Part shown: positions 34,657 to 43,500 of the stretch, one piece after another | How the letters are laid out: each line of letters begins with the position of its first letter | Position numbering within the stretch: position 1 is the stretch's first letter | Source: Lysobacteraceae bacterium SCN 69-320 | Lineage (GTDB): Bacteria; Pseudomonadota; Gammaproteobacteria; Xanthomonadales; Rhodanobacteraceae | Reading direction: 5' to 3' | Assembly (NCBI GenBank): GCA_001725155.1 | Contig: MEFP01000004.1 | Location: 62,001-126,000, forward strand | DNA length: 64,000 nucleotides | Made by a program: the position numbers and the translations under genes | Notes under the pieces: model-generated | What the model saw: the letters and a program-made list of their open reading frames with translations, nothing else | The model's database searches: none | Told to the model about the DNA's origin: nothing

Positions 34657-36342
34657 GTGAAAGACTTTCTCCGCGACCAGCTGCTGCAGGCGCTGGCAGC
34701 GCTGCAGCGCAATGGCAGCGTGCCGGCCGACATTCCCACCGGCTTCGTGATCGAACGCACGCGCAGCAAGGAACATGGCGATTTTGCCGCCAATGCCGCG
34801 CTGCTGATGTCCAAGCCCGCCGGAATGAAGCCGCGCGACCTGGCCCAGGCCCTGGTCGGCGCATTGCCGGCATCGGCGCAGGTGGCGAAGGTCGAGATCG
34901 CCGGTCCAGGCTTCATCAACTTCTTTCTGAGCCCGGCCGCCTACCGCGCCGAGCTGCGTCAGATCCTCGAACTCGATCAGGCCTACGGCCGCAACGCGAG
35001 CGGCGAAAACCGCAAGGTGCAGATCGAGTTCGTCTCCGCCAATCCGACCGGCCCGCTGCACGTGGGCCATGGCCGCGGCGCTGCGGTCGGCGACTGTCTC
35101 GCACGGCTGCTGCAGGCGACCGGCTGGGACGTCACGCGCGAGTTCTATTACAACGACGCCGGCCAGCAGATCGCCAATCTCGCGCTGTCGGTACAGGCGC
35201 GCGCGCGCGGCATCGCGCCGGAGCAGGACGGCTGGCCTGCCGACGGCTACCGCGGCGACTACATCACTGAGGTCGCGCGCGCCTACATGGCCGGCGAGAC
35301 CGTACACGCTGACGGCCAGGACGTGACCGGTGCGAAAGATACCGACGATCTCGAAGCGATCCGCCGCTTCGCCGTCGCCGCATTGCGCCGCGAGCAGGAT
35401 CTGGATCTGCGCGCGTTCGGCGTCGAGTTCGACGTCTATTACCTCGAATCGTCGCTGTACACCGAAGGCAAGGTCGAGGAAACCGTGCAGCAGCTCGTCG
35501 CCGCCGGCCATACCTACGAGCAGGACGGCGCGCTGTGGTTGCGCACGACCGAGTTCGGCGACGACAAGGACCGCGTCATGCGCAAGGCGCAGGGCGGCTA
35601 TACCTATTTCCTGCCCGACATCGCCTACCACGTGACCAAGTGGCAGCGCGGTTTCGGCCGCGTCATCAACGAGCAGGGCGCCGACCATCACTCCACCGTG
35701 ATGCGCGTGCGCGCCGGCCTGCAGGCGCTGGGCATGGGCATCCCCAAGGGCTGGCCCGAATACGTGCTGCACCAGATGGTCACCGTCATGCGCGGCGACG
35801 AGGAAGTGAAGCTGTCCAAGCGCGCCGGCAGCTACGTGACCCTGCGCGACCTCATCGACGAAGTCGGCCGCGACGCGACGCGCTGGTTCCTCGCCGCACG
35901 CAAGGCCGATTCGCAGCTGACCTTCGACATCGACCTCGCGCGCACGCGCAACCGCGAGAACCCGGTCTATTACGTGCAGTACACCCACGCGCGCATCTGC
36001 CGCGTGCGCGACAGGTTCGCCGAACAGGGCTGGAGCTGGAACCGCGACAACGGACTGGCTTCGCTCGACCGGCTCGACACGGCCTACGACCAGGACATGA
36101 TGGTCGCGATCGCGCGCTTCCCCGAAGTCGTCGACCTCGCGGCGCGCAATCTGGAACCGCACCTGGTCGCGACCTACCTGACTGAACTGGCGGCGGCGTT
36201 CCACACCTGGTACGACAACAGCCACATCCTCGTCGAGGACGCCGACCTGCGCGACGCACGCTTCGCGCTGGCCGACGCGGTCCGGACGGTCGTGGCCAAC
36301 GGCTTGGATCTGCTCGGCGTCACTGCGCCGGACAGCATGTAA
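34657..36342 (+). CDS. argS: Arginyl-tRNA synthetase
   Basis: The 561-residue enzyme charges tRNA-Arg. It has the N-terminal additional domain (about 1-110), the class I signature HVGH at 135-138 within [15 protein letters not shown], the KMSKS equivalent KLSK at 385-388, and a C-terminal anticodon-binding helical domain ending in LDLLGVT-type residues. Length fits ArgS (550-580). The start is GTG 34657, where the N-terminal domain homology begins ([13 protein letters not shown]) and 28 bases after a good -10; the frame upstream is open but unlike ArgS. The SPOR-domain gene follows after 16 bases, an order also found in pseudomonads. Confidence 0.97.
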   Translation: MKDFLRDQLLQALAALQRNGSVPADIPTGFVIERTRSKEHGDFAANAALLMSKPAGMKPRDLAQALVGALPASAQVAKVEIAGPGFINFFLSPAAYRAELRQILELDQAYGRNASGENRKVQIEFVSANPTGPLHVGHGRGAAVGDCLARLLQATGWDVTREFYYNDAGQQIANLALSVQARARGIAPEQDGWPADGYRGDYITEVARAYMAGETVHADGQDVTGAKDTDDLEAIRRFAVAALRREQDLDLRAFGVEFDVYYLESSLYTEGKVEETVQQLVAAGHTYEQDGALWLRTTEFGDDKDRVMRKAQGGYTYFLPDIAYHVTKWQRGFGRVINEQGADHHSTVMRVRAGLQALGMGIPKGWPEYVLHQMVTVMRGDEEVKLSKRAGSYVTLRDLIDEVGRDATRWFLAARKADSQLTFDIDLARTRNRENPVYYVQYTHARICRVRDRFAEQGWSWNRDNGLASLDRLDTAYDQDMMVAIARFPEVVDLAARNLEPHLVATYLTELAAAFHTWYDNSHILVEDADLRDARFALADAVRTVVANGLDLLGVTAPDSM

Positions 36343-36358
36343 TCAGGAGCAAGGCAAG

Positions 36359-37000
36359 ATGGCTGGCAAGCGCAAGCAAGCAACCCGCACCGGTACCGCG
36401 ACGGCGGCCTGGCCGGCCTGGGTATGGCTGGCCCTGGGCGTACTGCTGGGCCTGGGCCTGGCCACATTGATGCTGCTGCAGGGCTGGGCGCCAACTCTGC
36501 GCAAGCCCAATTCGCCGCAGCCCAATCCGCAGGCGACCGCGCCCAAGCCCAGCGAAACCGCCGTCGCCGACGAAGCCAGGAAGCCGCCGCAGAAAAAGAA
36601 CTACGAGTTCTATTCGGTGCTGCCGGAAATGGAAGTCGTCATCCCCGACACGGAACTCAGCGCCAAGGCCCGCGCCGAACAGCAGCGCCAGCAGGCCGCC
36701 GCGCAGAACCCGACCGCCGCCGGCACCACGCCGCCGCCCGAACCCGCGGTCGCCGCGAGCGGCGCGCGCTACATCCTGCAGGCCGGATCGTATCCCGACC
36801 CCAAGGCCGCCGAAGAGCTCAAGGCCAAGCTCGCCCTGTCGGGCTTCGTCGCGCGCGTGCAGTCGGTCAACGTCAACGGCAAGACCTGGCACCGCGTGCG
36901 CGTTGGTCCGTACGGCAGCGCGAGTGACGTCGAAGCGGCCAAGGCCGGACTGGCCGAAGCGGGTGTCAATGCGATTGCGTTGAAGGACGTGGGCGAGTAG
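36359..37000 (+). CDS. FtsN-like SPOR-domain membrane protein
   Basis: The 213-residue protein has a short basic cytoplasmic N-terminus, one membrane helix (about 18-43), a Pro/Ala/Gln-rich periplasmic linker and a C-terminal SPOR domain (about 137-213: YILQAGSYPDPKAAEELKAKLALSGF...RVRVGPYGSASDVEAAKAGL). This is FtsN architecture; SPOR domains bind denuded glycan at the division septum. It is preceded by AGGAGC and follows argS closely, so the two are probably cotranscribed. In pseudomonads hslVU follows this pair; here a Rhs gene does. Confidence 0.9.
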   Translation: MAGKRKQATRTGTATAAWPAWVWLALGVLLGLGLATLMLLQGWAPTLRKPNSPQPNPQATAPKPSETAVADEARKPPQKKNYEFYSVLPEMEVVIPDTELSAKARAEQQRQQAAAQNPTAAGTTPPPEPAVAASGARYILQAGSYPDPKAAEELKAKLALSGFVARVQSVNVNGKTWHRVRVGPYGSASDVEAAKAGLAEAGVNAIALKDVGE

Positions 37001-37458
37001 TCGTCGCTCCGACGATATCGCGTCGCCGGCTCTCTGCCGGCGCGCATGTTCTGATTCTGTTCGCCGCATTGCGCCGCATCTGCTGACCGGGCTTGGCTGT
37101 GGCTGGCCCCGTCCTTCCATGCTGTCCCCATGCTGTGCCGCGGCATCGGGATTCAGCACCAGATGAGCGCTGATTCGCCGCTCCGATCCATTCCGGGGCA
37201 ATCCGAATCGGCGCTGACCGGATCGACCTGGCGTTCCCGCAGATCCGCCGGTCGAGCGACCACTTCACTTGCGCCGGTGCGGCGAAATCCACGTTCGCGG
37301 AACGCGACAGTCGCGCCTTTGGCGAATTTCGGTTTAACCGAATTTTGTGATGACAGCGTGAAGAGCTCGCTTTAAGCTCGGTCCCGATCCAGCCCTTTCC
37401 GATCTTCGTTCATCAGCATGGCGCAATGCCGTGCTGCGACTGCCTGCGCGGGTTTTCC
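37001..37458. other. 458-base region between the SPOR gene and the Rhs gene
   Basis: No gene is supportable. A 7-bp hairpin CGCCGGC/GCCGGCG (37024-37042) 24 bases after the SPOR stop may end that transcript. An AT-rich palindrome sits at 37325-37345, about 115 bases before the Rhs start. The rest is GC-rich and unstructured to the eye. Confidence 0.5.
37325..37345. promoter_or_regulatory. AT-rich palindrome upstream of the Rhs gene
   Basis: AATTTCGGTT-T-AACCGAATTT pairs at 9 of 10 positions around one central base. It is operator-like and stands out in GC-rich surroundings. TTTAAGCT follows at 37371-37378. Confidence 0.4.
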
Positions 37459-40400
37459 ATGATCAGAACGTTCGTCGTCGTTGCGATTGCTTGCCTGGCC
37501 CTGATCGGCGTATCGCCGCCGGCGCTCGCGCGCTGCGACTTGCCGGGAAATGCCTCCAGTATCTACGGTTATCTGGCTCCTACCGGACAGCGTTGCACCA
37601 CGCTGGAGGAGGCCGAGGCTTTGATGCGCGCAGGAATGCCGCTGGCCGAGCAGGCCTTCGTCATGCTGCGACCATTCGATGTGACGACGCCGCAACCTGT
37701 CGTGCTGGACTATCGGACTTACGGTGCGCTGAGCACGGCCGCCGGCATACTCAGAGGGGGGCCGGCGACCAGTGTTTCCACCTGGCGTGCCTATGTAAAG
37801 AACTGGCCGCCGGCATCGCCGATGGGGGGCTGTACGTTCTCCGGCTGCGACGCCAGCGGCTGTGCGACGCCGGAACTGGAACGGCAGCGACTTCAGTGTC
37901 AACTCGATGCGACCTGGAACTTCGACCCGCGCTATTGCTGGACGCGAACCGCGCCGCTGTCCGTGAGCGGCAGCGTCACGCGATTCAGCAGCGTCAGCGG
38001 CGGCGGTAATGTCTCGGGTTCGCTGCTGTTCGCACCGCAATCGAGCACCGCCAACGATTCCGGCGCGCAAATCGCCGCCACTTTGCAGAGCTGTGCAGGG
38101 ACGTCGCAAGAGGGCGGTGACAAGGCCGCCACCGCGACCCAGACCGTCACCTGGGGCCTGGCGCGTCAGGATGCGATCACCTGCGACAGCGGCAGCACGG
38201 TCAATGCCGGCGCCACCGGCGCCGACAACGCCTGTCTGGCGGGCTTCGACAAACAGATCATCGAATCTCCGCAGCTTACGCAGACCCCGAACCAATGCAC
38301 GGAGGGCAATCCCTGCACTCCGGGAAACGGCAACAAGTCCGCCGATGTCGCCTTGTTCGACTACGGACGCATCCATCTGAACCTGCATTACGCCTCGTTG
38401 CGCCAGCTGCGCAACTATGCCTACATCGACACGAACTGGTCGCACAGCTTCGCCAAGCGCGTGCTGACGGAATGGAGCCATCCGGGACACCTCGGTACCA
38501 ATCCGGAAGCCAACCCTATTGATGCAGTGACGGTGATGTACGTCCAGGACGAGCGGCCGTCGCTGGAGGTCTATCGGCGTGACGGCAGCCTGCCTGCTGG
38601 CGTATTTCGCGCAACCAGCAACGTCGGAAGGATCCTGCGCTACGTAGACAACGGTGTCGCCCAGCCGTACTACGAGCTCACGGATCTCGACGGTCGGAAG
38701 GAGACTTACGATCGTGCCGGCCGTCTGGTCGCCGTGCGTCATCCGGACGACCCTGCCAAGGATCTGACCCTGAGCTATCGTGGCCAGCCCATCACCGGCG
38801 GCCCATATGGGACTCAGTCCTACCTAGAAGAAGCGTTCTGGCGCATAGACCGGGTCACCGATGCGAGCGGCCGCTACGTCAGTTTCAGCTACGTGGATCC
38901 GCGGCTGCAGAAACTCGAACGGATTACCGCCGATGACGGCACCGAGCTCGCGCGTCTGGCGTATGACGGCGACGGCCGCCTCGCGAGCGTTGCGCGTTTC
39001 GGCAAGAGCCAGGCGTTCCTCTACAACGAGCCTGCCTATCTCGGCGTGACCGCGACCGTGCGTGGTTCCTGGCTGACCGGCATCCAGGACGAGGATCTGC
39101 GCCGCTATGCGACCTATACCTATGACGACTGGGGGCGTGTGACCGCGAGCTGGCACGGCATCGACGCGGGCCGCGTCGACATCACGTATCCGCTGAAACC
39201 CGACGGGAAACAGGACGACAGTCGCGCGATCGCACGCACGCCGTCGCTGCGCGAAACCACCTATACCTTCGCCGCGAACCAGCCGTATCGCGTCCCGGCC
39301 AGCATCAGCGATCAGGCCGGCACCGTCCTGTTCGAATATCACCCGGTCCATCACCGCCTGAGTGCGCGCATCGACAAGCGCGGCGTGCGCACTGAAATCG
39401 AATACAACGCCGACGCCACGCATGAAATCGCGGTCACCGAAGCCAAAGGGCGGCCCGAACAGCGCCGGATCGAGCGCGACTGGGACTACGCAATCGGCCG
39501 CGTCGTCGCCGAGCGGTTGTATGCGGACCCACCGGGTGGTCCGCGTACCTTGCTGCGAGACCGGCGTCTTTCTTACGCGCCGGGTACGGCCCAGCTGATC
39601 GCCAGCGAACTGGTAGACCCAATCGACAGCCGCAGCCGCAAGACCAGTTATAGCTATTGCAGTACCGCCGACGTCGCCAATCCGAATACCGGCTGCGCGC
39701 TGGTCGGGCAGCTAAAGCGCATCGACGGCCCGCGCACCGACGTCGCCGACCTGACCGATTACGTCTACTACACCAGCGACGCGCTGAGCGGCTGCGGCAC
39801 GCCGGGCGGCTCCTGCCGGCGCAAGGGCGATCTGCGCAGCATCGCGAATGCCTTGGGCCAGGTTACCGAAATCCTTGCCTACGACCGCGCCGGCCGTCCG
39901 ACACGGGTGCGGGATGCCAACGGCGCGATCGTCGACTACACCTATCACGCCCGCGGCTGGTTGCTGACGCGCACCTCACGTGCGAATGCCGACGGTACCT
40001 CGTCGGCTGCCGATGCGACGACGACCTTGGCCTACGATGCCAGTGGGAATGTGGTTCAGGTCAATTCACCTGACAACGCGGCCTCACTGACCTATTCCTA
40101 CGACAGCGCGCACCGCCTGATCGGTGTGGCAGACGCACTCGGCAATCAGATCGCCTATACGCTGACGTCCAATGGCGACAGCCGCTTCGAGCAGCGCATG
40201 ACGCAGCGCGGCGTGACGACCTGGCAATTCACGCGCGAGTTCGACGAACTCAATCGCCTCGTGCGCGAACTCGATGGGCTTGGCAGGCCGACGCAGCGCC
40301 TGGAGCTCGACGATGCCGCCCAAGGAATACTCAACGGCTACGATGCCAACGGCAACCCGCGCCGCAGCATCGACGGCCGCAACGTGGAGACCGAACGGCA

Positions 40401-42792
40401 GTACGACGGCCTGAATCGCCTCGTCAAGACTCTGCAAGACGTGGGCGGCAGCGACACGGCGACTGCGAATGTGCAGACCCAGTTCGGCTACGACGCGCTG
40501 GACCGGTTGACCGGCGTCGTCGATCCCGACGGCATTGCGACCGACTACGTCTACGACGGTCTCGGCGACCTGCGCCAGGAAAAAAGCAAGGATGCCGGCA
40601 ATCGCAGCTTCACCTACGACCTCGCCGGCAACCGCACGGGCGAGACCGATGCGCGCGGCAAGGCGATCACCCACGTCTACGACGCGCTGAACCGGCGCAC
40701 GGATACGTTCTATCCCGACCTGACGCGCCGCATCCGCCGTGACTACGACCTGGCCGACAGCCAGACCGGCTGTGCGAGTTCCTATCCGAAAGGAAGACTC
40801 AGCCGCCTCGTCGACGTCAGCGGCACCACGATCTATTGCTACGACCGGCGCGGCAACGTCGTGCGCAAGCGCGTGCTCGCGCCGGGCCAGAGCAGCGGCG
40901 GCGACGTGCTCGACTACAGCTACGATCGCGCCGACCTGCTCAGGAGCGTGACCTATCCGGGCGGCGCCGTCGTGACGTATCTGCGCGACGCGAGCGGCCG
41001 CATCAGCGGCGTGCAGTGGCAGCCCAGCGCTGGCGGCGCGGTCACGAATCTCGTGAGCCTGGCCAGCTACTATCCGTTCGGTCCGCTGAACTCGATGACC
41101 TTCGGCAACGGCCGCAAGCTGACCAAGCGCTACGACAAGACCTACGCGATCGACCAGATCGAGAGCACCCTGCCCGGCGGCCTGTTGCTGGATTTCGACA
41201 ACGACGTGCTCGGCAACGTGACGCAGATCGCGACCACACTGGGCGGCGCGGCACAGCGCCGCTACGGCTACGACGCGATGAACCGCCTGACCCAGATGCG
41301 CGACGCCGCCGATCTGCCGCTGGAGACGTTCACCTATTCGCCGACCGGCGATCGCACGAGCAAGCGTCTCGGCGTGCAGCCGCCACAACCTTACAGCTAC
41401 GTGGCCGGTACCCACCGGCTGGCCAACAGCGGCAACGGCGCACGCAGCTACGACGGCAACGGCAATACCACCGGCTCGCCGATTTCCTCGTATCCGCTGG
41501 TTTACGACGATACGAATCGCCTGGCCATCGTTTCCCTTGACGGTCTCGGCAGTCGTCAGGACTACGGCTACAGCCATAATGGCCTGGGTCAGCGCACACG
41601 CAAGGATCTGCCGGGCGAGCGTATCGACACGGTCTATGACGAAAGCGGCCTGCGGCTCGTCGACAGTGCCTGGCTGCTCGACTGCGGCACCAGCGAATCG
41701 CTGATCGGCGGCGGAGGCGGTGGCGGAAGCGGCGGCCCCGGAACGACCGGCATGGGCGGAAGCGCGGGCGCCGGCTCCGCATCGAACGGCGGAGCCGCGG
41801 CCAACGGAGGCAGCGTCACGAATTCGATCTGCACGCAGACCGCAAAGAGCCGCACCGAATACATCTACCTCGATGGCTTGCCGATCGCGATCGCGCGCTA
41901 CGCGGGCGCGAGCACGACGGCACAGCTGAGCTATATCGAAACCGATCATCTCGGCACGCCTCGCCTGGCCTCGGATGCCGCGACGCAGGTCGTGCAATGG
42001 CGCTGGGATCTGCTGCAGACCAGCTTCGGCGATCACCCGGCTACGGCGCTCGTCAACGGCTTCGAATTGAACCTGCGGTATCCGGGGCAGTATTTCGATG
42101 CGGAGACGGGCTCTCACTACAACTACTTTCGCGACTACGATCCTCGAACATCGCAATACATAGAAAGCGATCCGATAGGACTGCGCGGAGGAGTGAGCAC
42201 CTATGTATACGCGCGCAGCAATCCGTTCGTTGGGTCAGACTTCTACGGCCTACAAGCCAATGGAGTCGGCTGCTTGGCTCTTGGAGCAGCGGGTGCTGTT
42301 GTGGGAGCAATCGTCTGCTCACCGACAGGGCCGGTTGCTGCCGGCTGCGCTGCTGGAGGAGGGGTTCTTGTCGGAGGACTTGTTGGTTGTGGCGCTGGGC
42401 TGCTTGTGCCGCAGCCAGAAACACCAGCTTTTCCTACAGACTATAACTCAGCACCAATTCGTGAGTATGAGCTGGATCCGCTTGAGAAACGAGCATACAG
42501 CCGATATTGCATAAATACGCAAGATCCATGTAGTGCTCTAAAAGCAGCGCTCGCTGCAGCTATTTCTAACGCATCGACGAAGATGAACAACATGCTCGCG
42601 GATAGTGGTTTTATGTACGAAGCCCCCGGCCGCCCTGGTTGGATTACGCACGGCAATGACCTCAGCGGGCGGCTGGCGAGCATCGCTGCGATGCTGTCGC
42701 TTGCGAGAAAACTCGGTTGCGATGTTTCGCAGGAAGCGAGAGATGCCGCTCTGCTCTATCTGCCACAAGTCCCACTGAGGCACATGCAATGA
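37459..42792 (+). CDS. Rhs/YD-repeat polymorphic toxin, Sec-exported
   Basis: The 1777-residue protein starts with a signal peptide (MIRTFVVVAIACLALIGVSPPALA); ATG 37459 fits it better than ATG 37426. An unrecognised N-terminal part of about 280 residues precedes dozens of YD-type repeats (such as YDALDRLTGVVDPDG, YDAMNRLTQMRD). A Gly-rich insert lies at about 1414-1455. The Rhs core ends at DPIGL (1571-1575) in YIESDPIGLRGGVSTYVYARSNPF. The last ~200 residues form the variable tip: a Gly-zipper hydrophobic segment (GAAGAVVGAIVC), then a helical domain ending GCDVSQEARDAALLYLPQVP. The tip coding sequence is less GC-rich than the core. There is no PAAR domain or type VI gene nearby. The toxic activity is unidentified. 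Confidence 0.9.
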   Translation: MIRTFVVVAIACLALIGVSPPALARCDLPGNASSIYGYLAPTGQRCTTLEEAEALMRAGMPLAEQAFVMLRPFDVTTPQPVVLDYRTYGALSTAAGILRGGPATSVSTWRAYVKNWPPASPMGGCTFSGCDASGCATPELERQRLQCQLDATWNFDPRYCWTRTAPLSVSGSVTRFSSVSGGGNVSGSLLFAPQSSTANDSGAQIAATLQSCAGTSQEGGDKAATATQTVTWGLARQDAITCDSGSTVNAGATGADNACLAGFDKQIIESPQLTQTPNQCTEGNPCTPGNGNKSADVALFDYGRIHLNLHYASLRQLRNYAYIDTNWSHSFAKRVLTEWSHPGHLGTNPEANPIDAVTVMYVQDERPSLEVYRRDGSLPAGVFRATSNVGRILRYVDNGVAQPYYELTDLDGRKETYDRAGRLVAVRHPDDPAKDLTLSYRGQPITGGPYGTQSYLEEAFWRIDRVTDASGRYVSFSYVDPRLQKLERITADDGTELARLAYDGDGRLASVARFGKSQAFLYNEPAYLGVTATVRGSWLTGIQDEDLRRYATYTYDDWGRVTASWHGIDAGRVDITYPLKPDGKQDDSRAIARTPSLRETTYTFAANQPYRVPASISDQAGTVLFEYHPVHHRLSARIDKRGVRTEIEYNADATHEIAVTEAKGRPEQRRIERDWDYAIGRVVAERLYADPPGGPRTLLRDRRLSYAPGTAQLIASELVDPIDSRSRKTSYSYCSTADVANPNTGCALVGQLKRIDGPRTDVADLTDYVYYTSDALSGCGTPGGSCRRKGDLRSIANALGQVTEILAYDRAGRPTRVRDANGAIVDYTYHARGWLLTRTSRANADGTSSAADATTTLAYDASGNVVQVNSPDNAASLTYSYDSAHRLIGVADALGNQIAYTLTSNGDSRFEQRMTQRGVTTWQFTREFDELNRLVRELDGLGRPTQRLELDDAAQGILNGYDANGNPRRSIDGRNVETERQYDGLNRLVKTLQDVGGSDTATANVQTQFGYDALDRLTGVVDPDGIATDYVYDGLGDLRQEKSKDAGNRSFTYDLAGNRTGETDARGKAITHVYDALNRRTDTFYPDLTRRIRRDYDLADSQTGCASSYPKGRLSRLVDVSGTTIYCYDRRGNVVRKRVLAPGQSSGGDVLDYSYDRADLLRSVTYPGGAVVTYLRDASGRISGVQWQPSAGGAVTNLVSLASYYPFGPLNSMTFGNGRKLTKRYDKTYAIDQIESTLPGGLLLDFDNDVLGNVTQIATTLGGAAQRRYGYDAMNRLTQMRDAADLPLETFTYSPTGDRTSKRLGVQPPQPYSYVAGTHRLANSGNGARSYDGNGNTTGSPISSYPLVYDDTNRLAIVSLDGLGSRQDYGYSHNGLGQRTRKDLPGERIDTVYDESGLRLVDSAWLLDCGTSESLIGGGGGGGSGGPGTTGMGGSAGAGSASNGGAAANGGSVTNSICTQTAKSRTEYIYLDGLPIAIARYAGASTTAQLSYIETDHLGTPRLASDAATQVVQWRWDLLQTSFGDHPATALVNGFELNLRYPGQYFDAETGSHYNYFRDYDPRTSQYIESDPIGLRGGVSTYVYARSNPFVGSDFYGLQANGVGCLALGAAGAVVGAIVCSPTGPVAAGCAAGGGVLVGGLVGCGAGLLVPQPETPAFPTDYNSAPIREYELDPLEKRAYSRYCINTQDPCSALKAALAAAISNASTKMNNMLADSGFMYEAPGRPGWITHGNDLSGRLASIAAMLSLARKLGCDVSQEARDAALLYLPQVPLRHMQ

Positions 42793-43109
42793 AAGCGACT
42801 ATAGACTTTTCGGTATTTACGAAAGAACCAGCGGCTTTTGGCAGGGTAAGTGGCTCTGTGGAGCTTCCAGTTATTCCAATGATCGGAGACTCCGTGTCTT
42901 TCTTGTTTCCAACAAGATCAAAAGTTTCCCCGGTCGAAGGCTTCATCGGCCAAGTCAGGATAGAGCATCGAATACTCATTCCGGACCAGAAAGAACCTGA
43001 GCTGCTGATAATGCTGGAGGATGTCACCATGCCAACGCTTGCCCACGCCGAGGCCCTTGCTGTTTACCTTGAGCGCGGATTTGATCTCTACGTCGAAAGA
43101 TACGACTGA
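42789..43109 (+). CDS. Putative immunity protein for the Rhs toxin
   Basis: The 106-residue protein starts at an ATG that overlaps the Rhs stop codon (ATGA), so it is translationally coupled. It has no signal peptide and a mixed beta pattern (ATIDFSVFTKEPAAFGRVSGSVELPVIPMIGDSVSFLF...VRIEHRILIP...PELLIMLEDV). No family was recognised. Immunity to the Rhs tip is inferred from position, size, coupling and shared low-GC composition. Confidence 0.7.
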   Translation: MKATIDFSVFTKEPAAFGRVSGSVELPVIPMIGDSVSFLFPTRSKVSPVEGFIGQVRIEHRILIPDQKEPELLIMLEDVTMPTLAHAEALAVYLERGFDLYVERYD

Positions 43110-43111
43110 GC

Positions 43112-43396
43112 TTGAAGCTTCAACAGGGCATCAAAAAGAGTCTCAATAGCGAGGTCAACGCCCGCGAGACCTACGCAGGCTTTTTCATTGAGCGAAGCTT
43201 GATCCGTACCGGCAATCCCGATGTTGTTTCCGCAGCAAAGCAGCGTTACGCCGACGGATCCTTCGTGGTCGAACTCAAGCTCAAAGAAAGTGCGTTCCAT
43301 CAGGATATCGTCGCCTTGCGCAGCACGGAAAAGCCGGCAGAGGAGCAGGAGTTGCTTGCTTTTGCAGAGCGGCTTAGGCGCTGTCGCATTCGGTGA
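43112..43396 (+). CDS. Small hypothetical protein or displaced toxin-tip fragment
   Basis: A 94-codon frame begins with TTG 2 bases after the putative immunity gene and has no in-frame ATG. The sequence (ETYAGFFIERSLIRTGNPDVV...FVVELKLKESAFHQDIVALRSTEKPAEEQELLAFAERLRR) is protein-like and of moderate GC, but was not recognised. No Shine-Dalgarno is convincing. It may be a second small gene of the cassette translated by coupling, or the remains of an older one, as often lies downstream of Rhs genes. Confidence 0.4.
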   Translation: MKLQQGIKKSLNSEVNARETYAGFFIERSLIRTGNPDVVSAAKQRYADGSFVVELKLKESAFHQDIVALRSTEKPAEEQELLAFAERLRRCRIR

Positions 43397-43500
43397 GATA
43401 TTCGTCGCAATCCACAGCAGAGACGAATTTCGCGCTCATTGGCGACATTTTGCGGCGAGCCGGATGTGGTTGCCGCCGACAGTTTTTCAGGGGAATGACG

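Noticed and set aside
40084-42156. 690-codon leftward frame opposite the Rhs core
   Set aside because: Antisense of YD repeats; no independent start signals or domain.
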